A DNA stretch of 64,000 bases from an uncultured Paracoccaceae bacterium (GTDB taxonomy: Bacteria > Pseudomonadota > Alphaproteobacteria > Rhodobacterales > Rhodobacteraceae), in contig CANMUM010000003.1 of NCBI GenBank assembly GCA_947501025.1, forward strand, positions 149,096 to 213,095. Direction: 5' to 3'. The notes under the pieces were generated by a model that saw nothing but the letters and a program-made list of their open reading frames with translations, was not told the DNA's origin and ran no database searches. A program made the position numbers and the translations under genes. Shown here piece by piece: positions 46,762 to 57,691 of the stretch. The stretch's first letter is position 1; each line of letters opens with the position of its first letter.

Positions 46762-47517
46762 ATGCGTTTCTTGCAAATTGCACTCATAGTCTTCGGCACT
46801 GCTATCATGTCGAATGCTGCGAGCTTTGATTGTAGCAAAGCAAGCTCGGCTACAGAAAAATCCATTTGCGCCTCAGAAATACTCTCTCATCGCGATCAAG
46901 CCCTCGCAATCCTTTATAAGGAAAAGCGAGAATATGACGAAAGCGCTGCCGACGCGCAAAAAGACTGGATCACAAATGTCCAAATTCCTTGCAAAGGTGA
47001 TAAGGCTTGCTTGCTTTCTGCCTATGATAGACGGTTTGACGATTTTTTACCAAGTATTGACGGCTTAGACAGCGAAACAATTGACATGGTAAATGCTCTT
47101 TGCCCCCATAAACCAGATTATGCAGAAATTATACGGCATATTTTTATTGATCACAGCGAAGATGAAGACACTGTGACGGCTGTTTTTGAAACAGCGTGTT
47201 GGTTAGGCGCATATCAAGAAGGCTCTTTATTTTTTCACAGCTATGACATGCTAGCTATTCCAGTCCCGGTTTTCAAAGGTGATGATAATGAGATCATCGG
47301 CATTGGTGCGACGACCACAGTTCCGATGGCGGATGTAGATGAAATCAACGGAACCATCCATGGATGGAGCAAAAGCCGTGGGATTGGTGATTGCTCGAGT
47401 AGCGGTTCTTGGAAGTTTATAGACAGAAATTTGGCATTGCAAAATTATCAGGTAGATAGTCTTTGTGATGGAGAATTTGAAGCAAACCAATTTTTTGATA
47501 TTAATGATTTTCTATGA
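46762..47517 (+). CDS. secreted protein with LprI/DUF1311-like head and DUF1176-like tail
   Basis: The 251-residue precursor has a signal peptide (MRFLQIALIVFGTAIMSNAA-S). Residues 21-100 resemble the lysozyme inhibitor LprI N-terminal family: SFDCSKASSATEKSICASEILSHRD, with paired cysteines and a following helix. The second half has ETACWLGAYQEGSLFF and GWSKSRGIGDCSSSGSWKF, resembling DUF1176 proteins. Eight cysteines in the mature part suggest disulfides formed in the periplasm. It starts directly after the accD stop and overlaps folC by 4 nt, so it is embedded in a metabolic operon. The function is not known. Confidence 0.75.
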   Translation: MRFLQIALIVFGTAIMSNAASFDCSKASSATEKSICASEILSHRDQALAILYKEKREYDESAADAQKDWITNVQIPCKGDKACLLSAYDRRFDDFLPSIDGLDSETIDMVNALCPHKPDYAEIIRHIFIDHSEDEDTVTAVFETACWLGAYQEGSLFFHSYDMLAIPVPVFKGDDNEIIGIGATTTVPMADVDEINGTIHGWSKSRGIGDCSSSGSWKFIDRNLALQNYQVDSLCDGEFEANQFFDINDFL

Positions 47518-48773
47518 ATAGTGATCAACTTCTTGCACGACTTTTGGAGCTCCATCCCAAAGTTATTGATCTTTCCCTTGAGCGTATGGAACGCATTCTG
47601 GCCGCGCTTGGCAACCCTGAGAAGAAATTACCCACGACAATTCACATTGCGGGCACCAATGGCAAAGGCTCTACACAAGCGATGTTGCGCTCTGGTTTTG
47701 AAGCAATGGGCAAAAAGGTTCACGCCTATACATCACCTCATCTCGCACAATTTCATGAGCGTATTTATCTTGCAGGCGCTCATATTTCAGAAAGCTATCT
47801 GTCCGAAATTCTAGCCGAAGTTGAAGAAAAGAATGCGGGCGAGCCAATTACTTTTTTTGAAGTCACGACAGCTGCTGCATTTCTTGCTTTCTCGCGTATC
47901 CCTGCCGATATTTTACTTCTTGAAGTGGGGCTTGGCGGGAGACTTGATGCTACCAATGTCATGACACCCGACCTCTCAATTATCACGCCTGTCTCGATTG
48001 ACCACGAAGCCTATCTTGGCAATACATTGACAGCAATTGCGACTGAAAAGGCTGGGATCATCAAAAGAGGCGTTCCTGTTATTTTGGGCATTCAGCCAGA
48101 TGACGCGCGCGACACCATTGAAAATATCGCGCATAAACTTGGTGCGCCTATTGTGGTTCAAAATCAAGATTTCCAATCATATACTCAACATGGTCGATTG
48201 GCATTTGAAGATGAAACGGGACTTTGGGATTTGCCATTGCCTGCACTGAAAGGGCCACATCAAATGAACAATGCTGGCCCTGCACTTAAAGCACTAAAAA
48301 ACTTTGGTGCAGATGAAGAGATTGCAAAACGTGCAATGCTTGAGGTGACTTGGCCTGCACGTATGCAAAGACTTTCACAAGGCCCTTTGATTGATGCCGC
48401 GCATGGCGCAGAGCTATGGCTAGATGGCGGACATAATCCTGCGGCTGGAGCAATGCTTGCTCAAACACTGCGCGATCTCCCATCAAAGACTCTTGTTATG
48501 ATTTGCGGGATGCTTAACACTAAGGATGTATCTGGATATCTTGAACCACTTGCACCGCTCACATCGCAATTCATTGCTGTGAGTATTGATGGCGAAGCGG
48601 CAACATTGCCAGCAGAAGAAACGGCCAGTTATGCCCATGAAGTGGGTATGAATGCCTCATCGGCGAATTCTGTTTTGGAGGCAATTTCGTCTATCGAAAA
48701 CCCTCAAGATAAACGCATTCTTATATGTGGCTCTCTTTATTTAGCGGGCCGTATTTTGCGCGAAAATAGCTAA
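47514..48773 (+). CDS. folC: bifunctional folylpolyglutamate synthase / dihydrofolate synthase
   Basis: FolC adds glutamate to dihydropteroate and to folates. The 419-residue protein shows the P-loop HIAGTNGKGST, YTSPHLAQFHERI, the Mur-ligase motif LEVGLGGRLDATNV and SIDHEAYLGNT, and the C-terminal domain with DGGHNPAAG. It overlaps the secreted-protein gene by 4 nt, which supports one transcript accD-(LprI-like)-folC. Confidence 0.96.
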   Translation: MNSDQLLARLLELHPKVIDLSLERMERILAALGNPEKKLPTTIHIAGTNGKGSTQAMLRSGFEAMGKKVHAYTSPHLAQFHERIYLAGAHISESYLSEILAEVEEKNAGEPITFFEVTTAAAFLAFSRIPADILLLEVGLGGRLDATNVMTPDLSIITPVSIDHEAYLGNTLTAIATEKAGIIKRGVPVILGIQPDDARDTIENIAHKLGAPIVVQNQDFQSYTQHGRLAFEDETGLWDLPLPALKGPHQMNNAGPALKALKNFGADEEIAKRAMLEVTWPARMQRLSQGPLIDAAHGAELWLDGGHNPAAGAMLAQTLRDLPSKTLVMICGMLNTKDVSGYLEPLAPLTSQFIAVSIDGEAATLPAEETASYAHEVGMNASSANSVLEAISSIENPQDKRILICGSLYLAGRILRENS

Positions 48774-48835
48774 TGACCCTAGACGGCCATTGCTGGCTCT
48801 GATCAACTAACCAAAAACCATGGGAGATAGCACAA

Positions 48836-50281
48836 TTGTATTTGGGACTTGATTTAGGAACCTCTGGCTTAAAAGGCATGCTGATTGATGCTGAGCAAAA
48901 TGTTTTGGCGATCGCTGATGCGCATTATTCTGTGTCCAACCCGCATGATGGTTGGAGCGAACAAAACCCGCGCGATTGGATTGCAGCGGTTGAAGATATA
49001 TTTGCAAAACTCAATGCTGCTGTCCCATCGAAAATGTCTGCACTCAAATCAATTTCATTTTCTGGCCATATGCATGGTGCAGTTTTGCTTGACAAAAATG
49101 GTGATATTCTTCGCCCCTGCATTTTATGGAATGATACGCGCTCGGCAAAACAAGCCGCTGACATGGATAACCAAACTGCATTTCGTGAGATATCAGGCAA
49201 TATCGTATTCCCAGGATTCACAGCGCCAAAACTCGCATGGGTGCAAGACAACGAACCCGAAATATTCTTACAACTTGCCATGGTGCTTTTACCCAAAGAT
49301 TATCTGCGCCTTTGGCTTTCTGGTAATAATGTCATGGATATGTCTGATGCCTCTGGCACATCATGGCTAGATGTCGGCAGGCGTGAATGGTCAAGTGATC
49401 TCATTCCAGCATCGAAAATGAGACGGGAGCAATTGCCAGCATTATGTGAAGGCACGGATATCACAGGCAACATACGCAGCGATATTGCACAAAAATGGTC
49501 GCTCCCAAAATCAGTCAAAATTGTTGGTGGTGGTGCCGATAACGCCGTGGCCGCTTGTGGTGTAGGGGTATTCCGTGAAGGTGAAGGCTTTGTGTCGCTT
49601 GGCACCTCTGGAGTTTTGCTTGCAGCACGTAATGGTTTCCACCCAGCACCCCAAACGGCCATCCATAGTTTTTGTCATGCAATTCCTGATGCATGGTATC
49701 AGATGGGTGTCATTTTATCGGCAACTGATAGCCTCAATTGGCTCTCAAAAATCACAGGAAAATCAGCCGCCGAACTTGCAGGTTCTGTCAATGCAGCAGC
49801 GCCAAGCTCCGTACGGTTCTCACCCTATCTCTCGGGCGAACGAACTCCACATAATGACGCTGATATTCGCGGTGCGTTCACTGGTTTAGGCATCGGAACT
49901 GAAACTTCTGATCTTGCGCAAGCGGTTATGGAAGGCGTTGCTTTTGCGCTTCGTGATAATTATGAGGCACTCAAATCCACAGGTGCAAATTTGCAATCAC
50001 TGATCGCGCTTGGTGGGGGAGCAGCTTCTCAATATTGGGTTCAGATACTTTCTGATCTTTTGGATTTACGGATAGAGGTTCCTAAAGAAGGAGCGTTTGG
50101 GGCAGCACTTGGAGCGGCGCGCCTTGCCATGATTGGTGCTGAAAAGGCCAATCCCATTGATGTGCTAAATAAGCCTGAAATCGCCAAGGTCATATTGCCG
50201 CGTAGTAAGTTCCAAGCATCATATGAAGATGCCTATCAGAAATTTACAATGACTTATCCAAAGCTCAAAGCGATGCAATAA
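48836..50281 (+). CDS. xylB: xylulokinase
   Basis: XylB phosphorylates D-xylulose. The 481-residue FGGY kinase has LGLDLGTSGLKGMLID at the N-terminus, HDGWSEQNPRDW, SGHMHGAVLLD, and the second signature in RFSPYLSGERTPHNDADIRGAF. It starts with TTG at 48836 after GGGAG at 48822-48826. No xylose isomerase, transporter or regulator gene is adjacent, so the source of the sugar is open. A hairpin terminator separates it from the convergent katG. Confidence 0.92.
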   Translation: MYLGLDLGTSGLKGMLIDAEQNVLAIADAHYSVSNPHDGWSEQNPRDWIAAVEDIFAKLNAAVPSKMSALKSISFSGHMHGAVLLDKNGDILRPCILWNDTRSAKQAADMDNQTAFREISGNIVFPGFTAPKLAWVQDNEPEIFLQLAMVLLPKDYLRLWLSGNNVMDMSDASGTSWLDVGRREWSSDLIPASKMRREQLPALCEGTDITGNIRSDIAQKWSLPKSVKIVGGGADNAVAACGVGVFREGEGFVSLGTSGVLLAARNGFHPAPQTAIHSFCHAIPDAWYQMGVILSATDSLNWLSKITGKSAAELAGSVNAAAPSSVRFSPYLSGERTPHNDADIRGAFTGLGIGTETSDLAQAVMEGVAFALRDNYEALKSTGANLQSLIALGGGAASQYWVQILSDLLDLRIEVPKEGAFGAALGAARLAMIGAEKANPIDVLNKPEIAKVILPRSKFQASYEDAYQKFTMTYPKLKAMQ

Positions 50282-50284
50282 AAA

Positions 50285-50325
50285 CGGCGGGCACAATCTG
50301 CACCCGCCGCATTCTATATTTTTTT
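50285..50325. terminator. hairpin between convergent xylB and katG
   Basis: CGGCGGG (50285-50291) pairs with CCCGCCG (50303-50309). On the minus strand TTTT follows at once; on the plus strand a T-run comes after 9 nt. Confidence 0.65.
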
Positions 50326-50330
50326 ATGCC

Positions 50331-52490
<2,160 letters not shown>

Positions 52491-52495
52491 TTATT

Positions 52496-52903
52496 TTATT
52501 TACAATTTGGGCATAAGCCCCAAAATATCACTTCGGCTTCATCGATAATAAAACCGTGATCCTGTGTGGGTGTGAGACATGGCGCAACATCTTTGCAATC
52601 AACATCCATAATCATTTCACATTTGCGACAAACCAGATGATGGTGATTATCTCCCATGCGTGTCTCAAAAAGCGACGGCCGCCCTTTCGGTTTGATTTCC
52701 CTAACGATGCCATGATCCACCAATGTATTCAGATTGTTATAAACAGCCTGCAAAGAAGCCGTCTGAACCTTATTACGGACTTGATCAAAAATTTGAGAAG
52801 CTTCCGCATGAGGCATTTCATCTAAAGCATCAAGAACAGCCATACGAACAGATGTCAGGCTGAGATTGTTTTCTTTTAAGATAGCTTCGCGATGGTGCTT
52901 CAT
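52496..52903 (-). CDS. Fur-family regulator (FurA/PerR-like) of katG
   Basis: The 135-residue protein has the Fur winged helix (LTSVRMAVLDALDEMPHAEASQIFDQV, then ASLQAVYNNLNTLVDHGIV), the metal-binding NHHHLVCRKCEMI and the structural zinc cysteines CRKC and CPNC at the C-terminus. The link to katG points to peroxide or iron sensing as in FurA and PerR. A Fur-like inverted repeat lies directly before its start, suggesting autoregulation. Whether it senses iron (Fur), haem (Irr) or peroxide (PerR) is not decided by sequence alone. Confidence 0.9.
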   Translation of the reverse strand: MKHHREAILKENNLSLTSVRMAVLDALDEMPHAEASQIFDQVRNKVQTASLQAVYNNLNTLVDHGIVREIKPKGRPSLFETRMGDNHHHLVCRKCEMIMDVDCKDVAPCLTPTQDHGFIIDEAEVIFWGLCPNCK

Positions 52904-52905
52904 CT

Positions 52906-52924
52906 TTATATATTTAATTCATAA
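52906..52924. promoter_or_regulatory. possible Fur/PerR-type operator of fur-katG
   Basis: TTATATATTTAATTCATAA is a 19-bp inverted repeat symmetric at 14 of 19 positions, with TTAT...ATAA ends and an ATT-N-AAT core, similar to PerR and Fur boxes. It ends 3 nt before the fur start codon and would block the ribosome-binding site as well as transcription. Confidence 0.4.
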
Positions 52925-53116
52925 AAATATTTAGTCAATCCATATTTTAGCGATTTGTGTTTTATTTGTTATATAAACGATACCGCTAGATTTCTCTGCG
53001 ATTGCTGTGTCTCCTCATTCGAGAAAATGGCCAATCTTGACGCAACGGCATCCCATTTACTATTTGACCGATGCACGCCAATGCTTCATCATAAGCCCAA
53101 TACTTTGGAGACCATC

Positions 53117-55102
53117 ATGACTGATAAATATCTTAAGCCTGCCAAAATCGGTGCAATGGATCTGCGCAATCGCGTTATCATGGGTTCAATGCATACAGGT
53201 CTTGAAGAGCATAAAACACTTGATGATCTCGCTGCGTTTTACCGCGAACGAGCTGAGGGCGAAGTTGGCCTCATCATCACTGGCGGCATTGGTCCGAACC
53301 CTGAAGGCGCAGTGTTCCAAGGTGGTGCTGTCATGATGAATGAGAGCGATGCAGCCAAGCATAAAATCGTGACTGATACCGTGCATAAAGCAGGTGGCAA
53401 GATCGCCATGCAAATCCTACATTCAGGTCGTTATGCCATTAATCCCAAATGTGTCGCGCCTTCCGCAATGAAAGCCCCGATCAATCCCTTTCCACCCAAA
53501 GCCCTTGAAACTGCAGAAGTTTATCAAGTGATTGATGATTTTGCCAATTGCGCAGTTTTCGCAAAAGAAGCGGGATATGACGGCGTAGAAATTATGGGAT
53601 CTGAGGGGTATTTGATTAACCAATTCTTGGTCACACATACCAATCAACGCGATGATGAATTTGGTGGTTCTTATAAAAACCGTATGCGATTTGCAGTTGA
53701 AATTGTGCGCAAAACACGCGCGGCAGTTGGCAAGGATTTTGGAATTATTTATCGCATATCACTGCTTGATCTTATCGAAAATGGGTCGACTTGGGATGAG
53801 ATTTCACAACTCGCAAAAGCGCTCGAAAATGAAGGTGTGGATGCATTCAATAGCGGCTTTGGTTGGCATGAAGCGCGTATCCCAACGATTGCAGCATCTG
53901 TTCCACCAACACCTTTTCTGGACTTCACTGCGAGACTCAAATCGCAAACCGACTTACCCGTCATTGCTGCCAATCGTTTCTTTGAACCCGCACAGATCGA
54001 AAAGGCAATTGATAATGGCCAAGCGGATTTTGTTGCCATGGCGCGCCCATTTTTGGCAGATGCACATTTCGTTCGCAAGGCGCAAGATACTTCATTAATC
54101 ATGCCCTGCATTGCTTGCAATCAAGCTTGTCTTGATCGCATTTTTGCGATGAAACCTGCGAGCTGTCTGGTTAATCCACGCGCAGGCCGCGAAGTCAAAA
54201 TGCCTATTGTGGCAACAGAGAATCCAAAGAATGTTGCCATTGTTGGTGCTGGCCCTGCTGGTTTAAGCGCTGCGCTTGTTCTTAAAGAGCGGGGTCATAA
54301 AGCGACCATATTTGAACAATCTGGCGAGATTGGTGGACAGTTAAAATATGCCGCAAAAATCCCAGGCAAAGAAGATTTCAAACGCCTGCTCGGTTATTAT
54401 GCTGATGCAATTGAGCAATCTCAAATTCAAGTGAAATACGAAGCAGCCACGATCGGCAATCTCAAAGAATTTGATGAAATCGTCATCGCTACAGGTGTAC
54501 TTTCGCGCGTTCCTGAAATTGATGGTGTAAACTCAAAAAATGTGCGTACTTATGATGATCTGATCAAAAATGGCTCGAACGCAAAAGAGCTGACATTGGT
54601 TGGTTCTGGCCCGATTGGGTTTGATGTGGCAAGCTTCCTTCTTGAAGATGAAGGCATCGACACCGATAAATGGCGCTCGGAATGGGGTGTTGGGGATCCA
54701 AGTGATAGCGCAGGCGGATTATCTATTCGCCATCACGATGAGCCTAAGCGCAGCATCACCATGCTACAGCGCTCAACAACCCGCTTCGGGAAAGCTCTTG
54801 GCAAAACGACAGGCTGGATTCATAAAGCTCGCCTTGATCATGCTGATGTCAAAATGATTGGTGGCGTTGAATATAAATCCATTGACGAAACAGGCATATC
54901 AGTTGAAGTTGATGAGGCATCACAATCCATTTCTTCCGAGGAAATCATTCTTTGTGCTGGCCAAGAAAGCCAGCGTAATTTATTTGATGAATTAGAAAAT
55001 GGTGGTATTTCTGCTCATATTATTGGTGGCGCAAAAGATGCTCGAAAAATTGATGCCGAACGAGCAATTCTGGAAGCCTATCAGCTCGCATTAACGTTGT
55101 AG
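53117..55102 (+). CDS. fadH: 2,4-dienoyl-CoA reductase-like (Old Yellow Enzyme family) flavoprotein
   Basis: The 661-residue protein combines an N-terminal TIM barrel binding FMN (residues 1-330, with HTNQRDDEFGGSYKNRMRF), the [4Fe-4S] cysteines CIACNQAC...C, and a C-terminal FAD/NAD(P) module (VAIVGAGPAGLSAALVLKERG; LVGSGPIGFDVASFL). This is the FadH plan, used to reduce 2,4-dienoyl-CoA in unsaturated fatty-acid breakdown; related proteins act on trimethylamine or other enones. GGAG precedes the ATG at 53117. An open extension to 52955 crosses an AT-rich promoter-like stretch and is not used. The 213-bp gap from fur contains the Fur-like box and nothing else I recognise. Confidence 0.85.
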   Translation: MTDKYLKPAKIGAMDLRNRVIMGSMHTGLEEHKTLDDLAAFYRERAEGEVGLIITGGIGPNPEGAVFQGGAVMMNESDAAKHKIVTDTVHKAGGKIAMQILHSGRYAINPKCVAPSAMKAPINPFPPKALETAEVYQVIDDFANCAVFAKEAGYDGVEIMGSEGYLINQFLVTHTNQRDDEFGGSYKNRMRFAVEIVRKTRAAVGKDFGIIYRISLLDLIENGSTWDEISQLAKALENEGVDAFNSGFGWHEARIPTIAASVPPTPFLDFTARLKSQTDLPVIAANRFFEPAQIEKAIDNGQADFVAMARPFLADAHFVRKAQDTSLIMPCIACNQACLDRIFAMKPASCLVNPRAGREVKMPIVATENPKNVAIVGAGPAGLSAALVLKERGHKATIFEQSGEIGGQLKYAAKIPGKEDFKRLLGYYADAIEQSQIQVKYEAATIGNLKEFDEIVIATGVLSRVPEIDGVNSKNVRTYDDLIKNGSNAKELTLVGSGPIGFDVASFLLEDEGIDTDKWRSEWGVGDPSDSAGGLSIRHHDEPKRSITMLQRSTTRFGKALGKTTGWIHKARLDHADVKMIGGVEYKSIDETGISVEVDEASQSISSEEIILCAGQESQRNLFDELENGGISAHIIGGAKDARKIDAERAILEAYQLALTL

Positions 55103-55104
55103 CC

Positions 55105-56649
55105 TCACACTGAAGCGAGCCGTTTGTTCACATCATAATTCAGGCGTGAGCCTTCCATCATTCGGTAAAGTGCTGTCTCAGCAATATGCTCGGCTGTAAT
55201 CACCTCCGCACCTGAAAGATCAGCTATCGTTCTGGCAGTTTTGATCATGCGATAATATCCACGCGGTGATAGTGAAAAACGCTGGCTTGCTTTTTCAAGC
55301 ACCGCTTGCGCACCACTACCCGATTGACGCATTTGTGCATCCAGTGCGCCGCTATCAAGATCCTCATTGCAGATCGAATTACCATTGCGCGCATACTGCA
55401 TTTTTCTCGCTGACATGACCCGATTGCGCACTTTCTCACTGCTTTCTCCTTCTTGAAGCTTGCCAAGTGAAATTGCATCTGTTGCGGGAACCATTATGCG
55501 CAAACTAAACCTATCCAGTAATGGCCCTGATAATCGTTCCATATATTTTTCGCCACATAATGGCGCGCGGTTGCACGCAGTTGATGGCTCAAACATCATA
55601 CCGCAATTACAAGGATTGGCCGCTGCAACCAGTAAAAATTTTGCGGGATATGAAAGATGAGCATTCGCCCGCGCGATCAAAATCTCTCCCGTTTCCAGAG
55701 GCTGCCTTAAGCTTTCAAGCACGTCACGTTTAAATTCTGGCAGCTCATCAAGGAACAATACACCGTGATGGGCTAGTGAAATTTCACCCGGCCCTGCGCC
55801 TTGCCCACCACCGACAATTGCCGCGGCAGATGCTGTATGATGAGGGTCATAATATGGGCGATTTAATACGGGGCCATCTTGTTTGACCAAACCTGCGGCC
55901 GAATGCACCAATGTCGTTTCCAAAATTTCGGCAGCATTCATGGGTGGCATGATTGATGGAATAGCCGATGACAGCAAAGACTTACCTGCTCCCGGCGGAC
56001 CGACCATGAAAAGATGATGACGTCCAGCTGCGGCAATTTCAAGAGCGCGCCTTGGCATTTCCAGTCCTTTTATGAGCGACATATCTGTACGGAATATTGG
56101 CGCGGCGATTGCTTTATGTCGATTGCTCTGCATTGTAATCGGCTTGCCTTTAAAATGCTTTATCAATGATAATAAAGTTGGAGGAGCGAGCAATGCGATC
56201 TCGCCCACAAGCTCCGCTTCGCTTGCGTTATCTATAGGGCATATCAAACCAGATTCCTGCGCCTTAGCTTCAATCGCAGTTGCAAGCACTCCATTCACAG
56301 GTTCAATTTTTCCATCAAGCGCAAGTGCGCCCATCGCAAAAAACCGAGATATCTCATCACTTGGCAACAGCTCAAGATTGACTAGCAAAGCTATAGCCAT
56401 TGGCAGATCATAATGGTTGCCAAATTTTGGAATATCAGCTGGCGAAAGGTTGAATAGAATTTTCATCGGCGGCAATGCAATGGAATTCGCGTAAAAAGCC
56501 GCTGATATGCGTTCCTTTGATTCGCGCACAGCTTTATCGGGAAGCCCCACAATATTAAGCTGATGAAGCCCGCGCGCAACTTGGCACTGAACCTCAACAG
56601 GCCGAGCATCCACCCCATGAAGGGCAACCGTTTTGCAGGTGAATTGCAT
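55105..56649 (-). CDS. comM: YifB/ComM family Mg-chelatase-like AAA+ ATPase
   Basis: ComM is a hexameric helicase that promotes branch migration during natural transformation. The 514-residue protein has an N-terminal Lon-like domain (VARGLHQLNIVGLPDKAVRE), Walker A GPPGAGKSLL, Walker B VLFLDELPEF, and the C-terminal magnesium-chelatase region (LSPRGYYRMIKTARTIADL). AGGAAT lies 8 nt before the ATG at 56649; the ATG at 56673 is disfavoured. ComF is also encoded in the window, but no uptake machinery is. Confidence 0.93.
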   Translation of the reverse strand: MQFTCKTVALHGVDARPVEVQCQVARGLHQLNIVGLPDKAVRESKERISAAFYANSIALPPMKILFNLSPADIPKFGNHYDLPMAIALLVNLELLPSDEISRFFAMGALALDGKIEPVNGVLATAIEAKAQESGLICPIDNASEAELVGEIALLAPPTLLSLIKHFKGKPITMQSNRHKAIAAPIFRTDMSLIKGLEMPRRALEIAAAGRHHLFMVGPPGAGKSLLSSAIPSIMPPMNAAEILETTLVHSAAGLVKQDGPVLNRPYYDPHHTASAAAIVGGGQGAGPGEISLAHHGVLFLDELPEFKRDVLESLRQPLETGEILIARANAHLSYPAKFLLVAAANPCNCGMMFEPSTACNRAPLCGEKYMERLSGPLLDRFSLRIMVPATDAISLGKLQEGESSEKVRNRVMSARKMQYARNGNSICNEDLDSGALDAQMRQSGSGAQAVLEKASQRFSLSPRGYYRMIKTARTIADLSGAEVITAEHIAETALYRMMEGSRLNYDVNKRLASV

Positions 56650-56741
56650 TGTGATTCCTAATTTTGGTTTCACAATATCGGCTGATCATTTAATTTTTGT
56701 AAATTGGGATGTTTAAATTTTCGTTGGATTTACAAATATGT

Positions 56742-57335
56742 TTAATAACCTTGGCGCGCCCGAAATGCTGTTTCGATAGTGCCCTCATCAAGATAATCTA
56801 GCTCTGAGCCAAGCGGCACACCTTTGGCAATCATCGTCATGTTTGCACCAGTTCCTTCAAGCGCATCAGAAATATAATGAGCAGTTGTTTGACCATCAAT
56901 CGTTGCACCAAGCGCTAAAACAATCTCGGTGATGCCCTCATCTGCAACCCGCGATTTGAGATATGGAACACGCAATTGATCTGGGCCAACGCCATCAAAC
57001 GCAGACAGCACCCCCCCTAAAACATGATACTGCCCTTTGAAAAATTTCGCTCGCTCAAATGCCCAAAGATCGCTCACAGTCTCCACAACGCAAAGCATTT
57101 TTCTATCGCGTTTTTCATCTGTGCAAATTGTACAATTTTCTTGTGTAGAAATATTTCCGCAAATCACACAGGACTTAACTTGATCCACCAACGCGCCCAT
57201 AGTGCTGGCGAGTGGGGCAAGCGCTTCGGGTCTTTTTTGTAATAAATATATAGCAGCACGCCGAGCCGAGCGCGGCCCAAGCCCTGGAACCCGCGCCAAC
57301 TGGTCGATCAATCGTTCAATCAGATCATCTGACAT
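56742..57335 (-). CDS. recR: recombination mediator protein RecR
   Basis: RecR forms a ring with RecO that loads RecA. The 197-residue protein has an N-terminal HhH (LARVPGLGPRSARRAA), the zinc finger CVICGNISTQENCTIC, and the TOPRIM domain (LCVVETVSDLWAFE, then ALGATIDGQTTAHYI). It begins 6 nt after the ybaB stop. RecF, the third member of the pathway, is at 11.1-12.2 kb. Confidence 0.97.
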   Translation of the reverse strand: MSDDLIERLIDQLARVPGLGPRSARRAAIYLLQKRPEALAPLASTMGALVDQVKSCVICGNISTQENCTICTDEKRDRKMLCVVETVSDLWAFERAKFFKGQYHVLGGVLSAFDGVGPDQLRVPYLKSRVADEGITEIVLALGATIDGQTTAHYISDALEGTGANMTMIAKGVPLGSELDYLDEGTIETAFRARQGY

Positions 57336-57341
57336 TTTTGC

Positions 57342-57686
57342 CTAGAACATATTCTTAAGTTGATCAGGGATCTGTAAGTCACCAGTTATTTCTGCCAAAC
57401 GTTTTTGGGCACGATCAGCAGCTTTGCTTTGCGCGTCATTAACAGCCGTCAACAACAAGTCTTCAACGATTTCTTTGCTGTCTTCGCGCAATATTGTGGG
57501 ATCAACAGATACAGAAGTAATCGTACCTTTGCCCTTTGCAGTTACACGGACAAGCCCACCACCCGCTTCACCTTCAGAAATCATTTCATCGATCTCATCT
57601 TGCGCAGTTTTCATTTGTTTCTGCATCTCTTGGGCTTGCTTCATCATGCCTGCCATGTCGCCAAGTTGGCTCAGTCCTTTAAACAT
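57342..57686 (-). CDS. YbaB/EbfC family nucleoid-associated protein
   Basis: The 114-residue protein is a YbaB/EbfC DNA-binding dimer: MFKGLSQLGDMAGMMKQAQEMQKQ is the long helix, followed by the strands GGGLVRVTAKGKGTITSVSVDP. The ATG at 57686 has AGGA 8 nt upstream; a GTG two codons earlier overlaps the dnaX stop but is too close to that sequence. dnaX-ybaB-recR is a common bacterial set. Confidence 0.94.
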   Translation of the reverse strand: MFKGLSQLGDMAGMMKQAQEMQKQMKTAQDEIDEMISEGEAGGGLVRVTAKGKGTITSVSVDPTILREDSKEIVEDLLLTAVNDAQSKAADRAQKRLAEITGDLQIPDQLKNMF

Positions 57687-57691
57687 TTTCA

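Noticed and set aside
52955..53116. 54-residue N-terminal extension of FadH
   Set aside because: The stretch is AT-rich upstream DNA with cysteine-rich nonsense translation, and the ATG at 53117 has GGAG and the usual family N-terminus.
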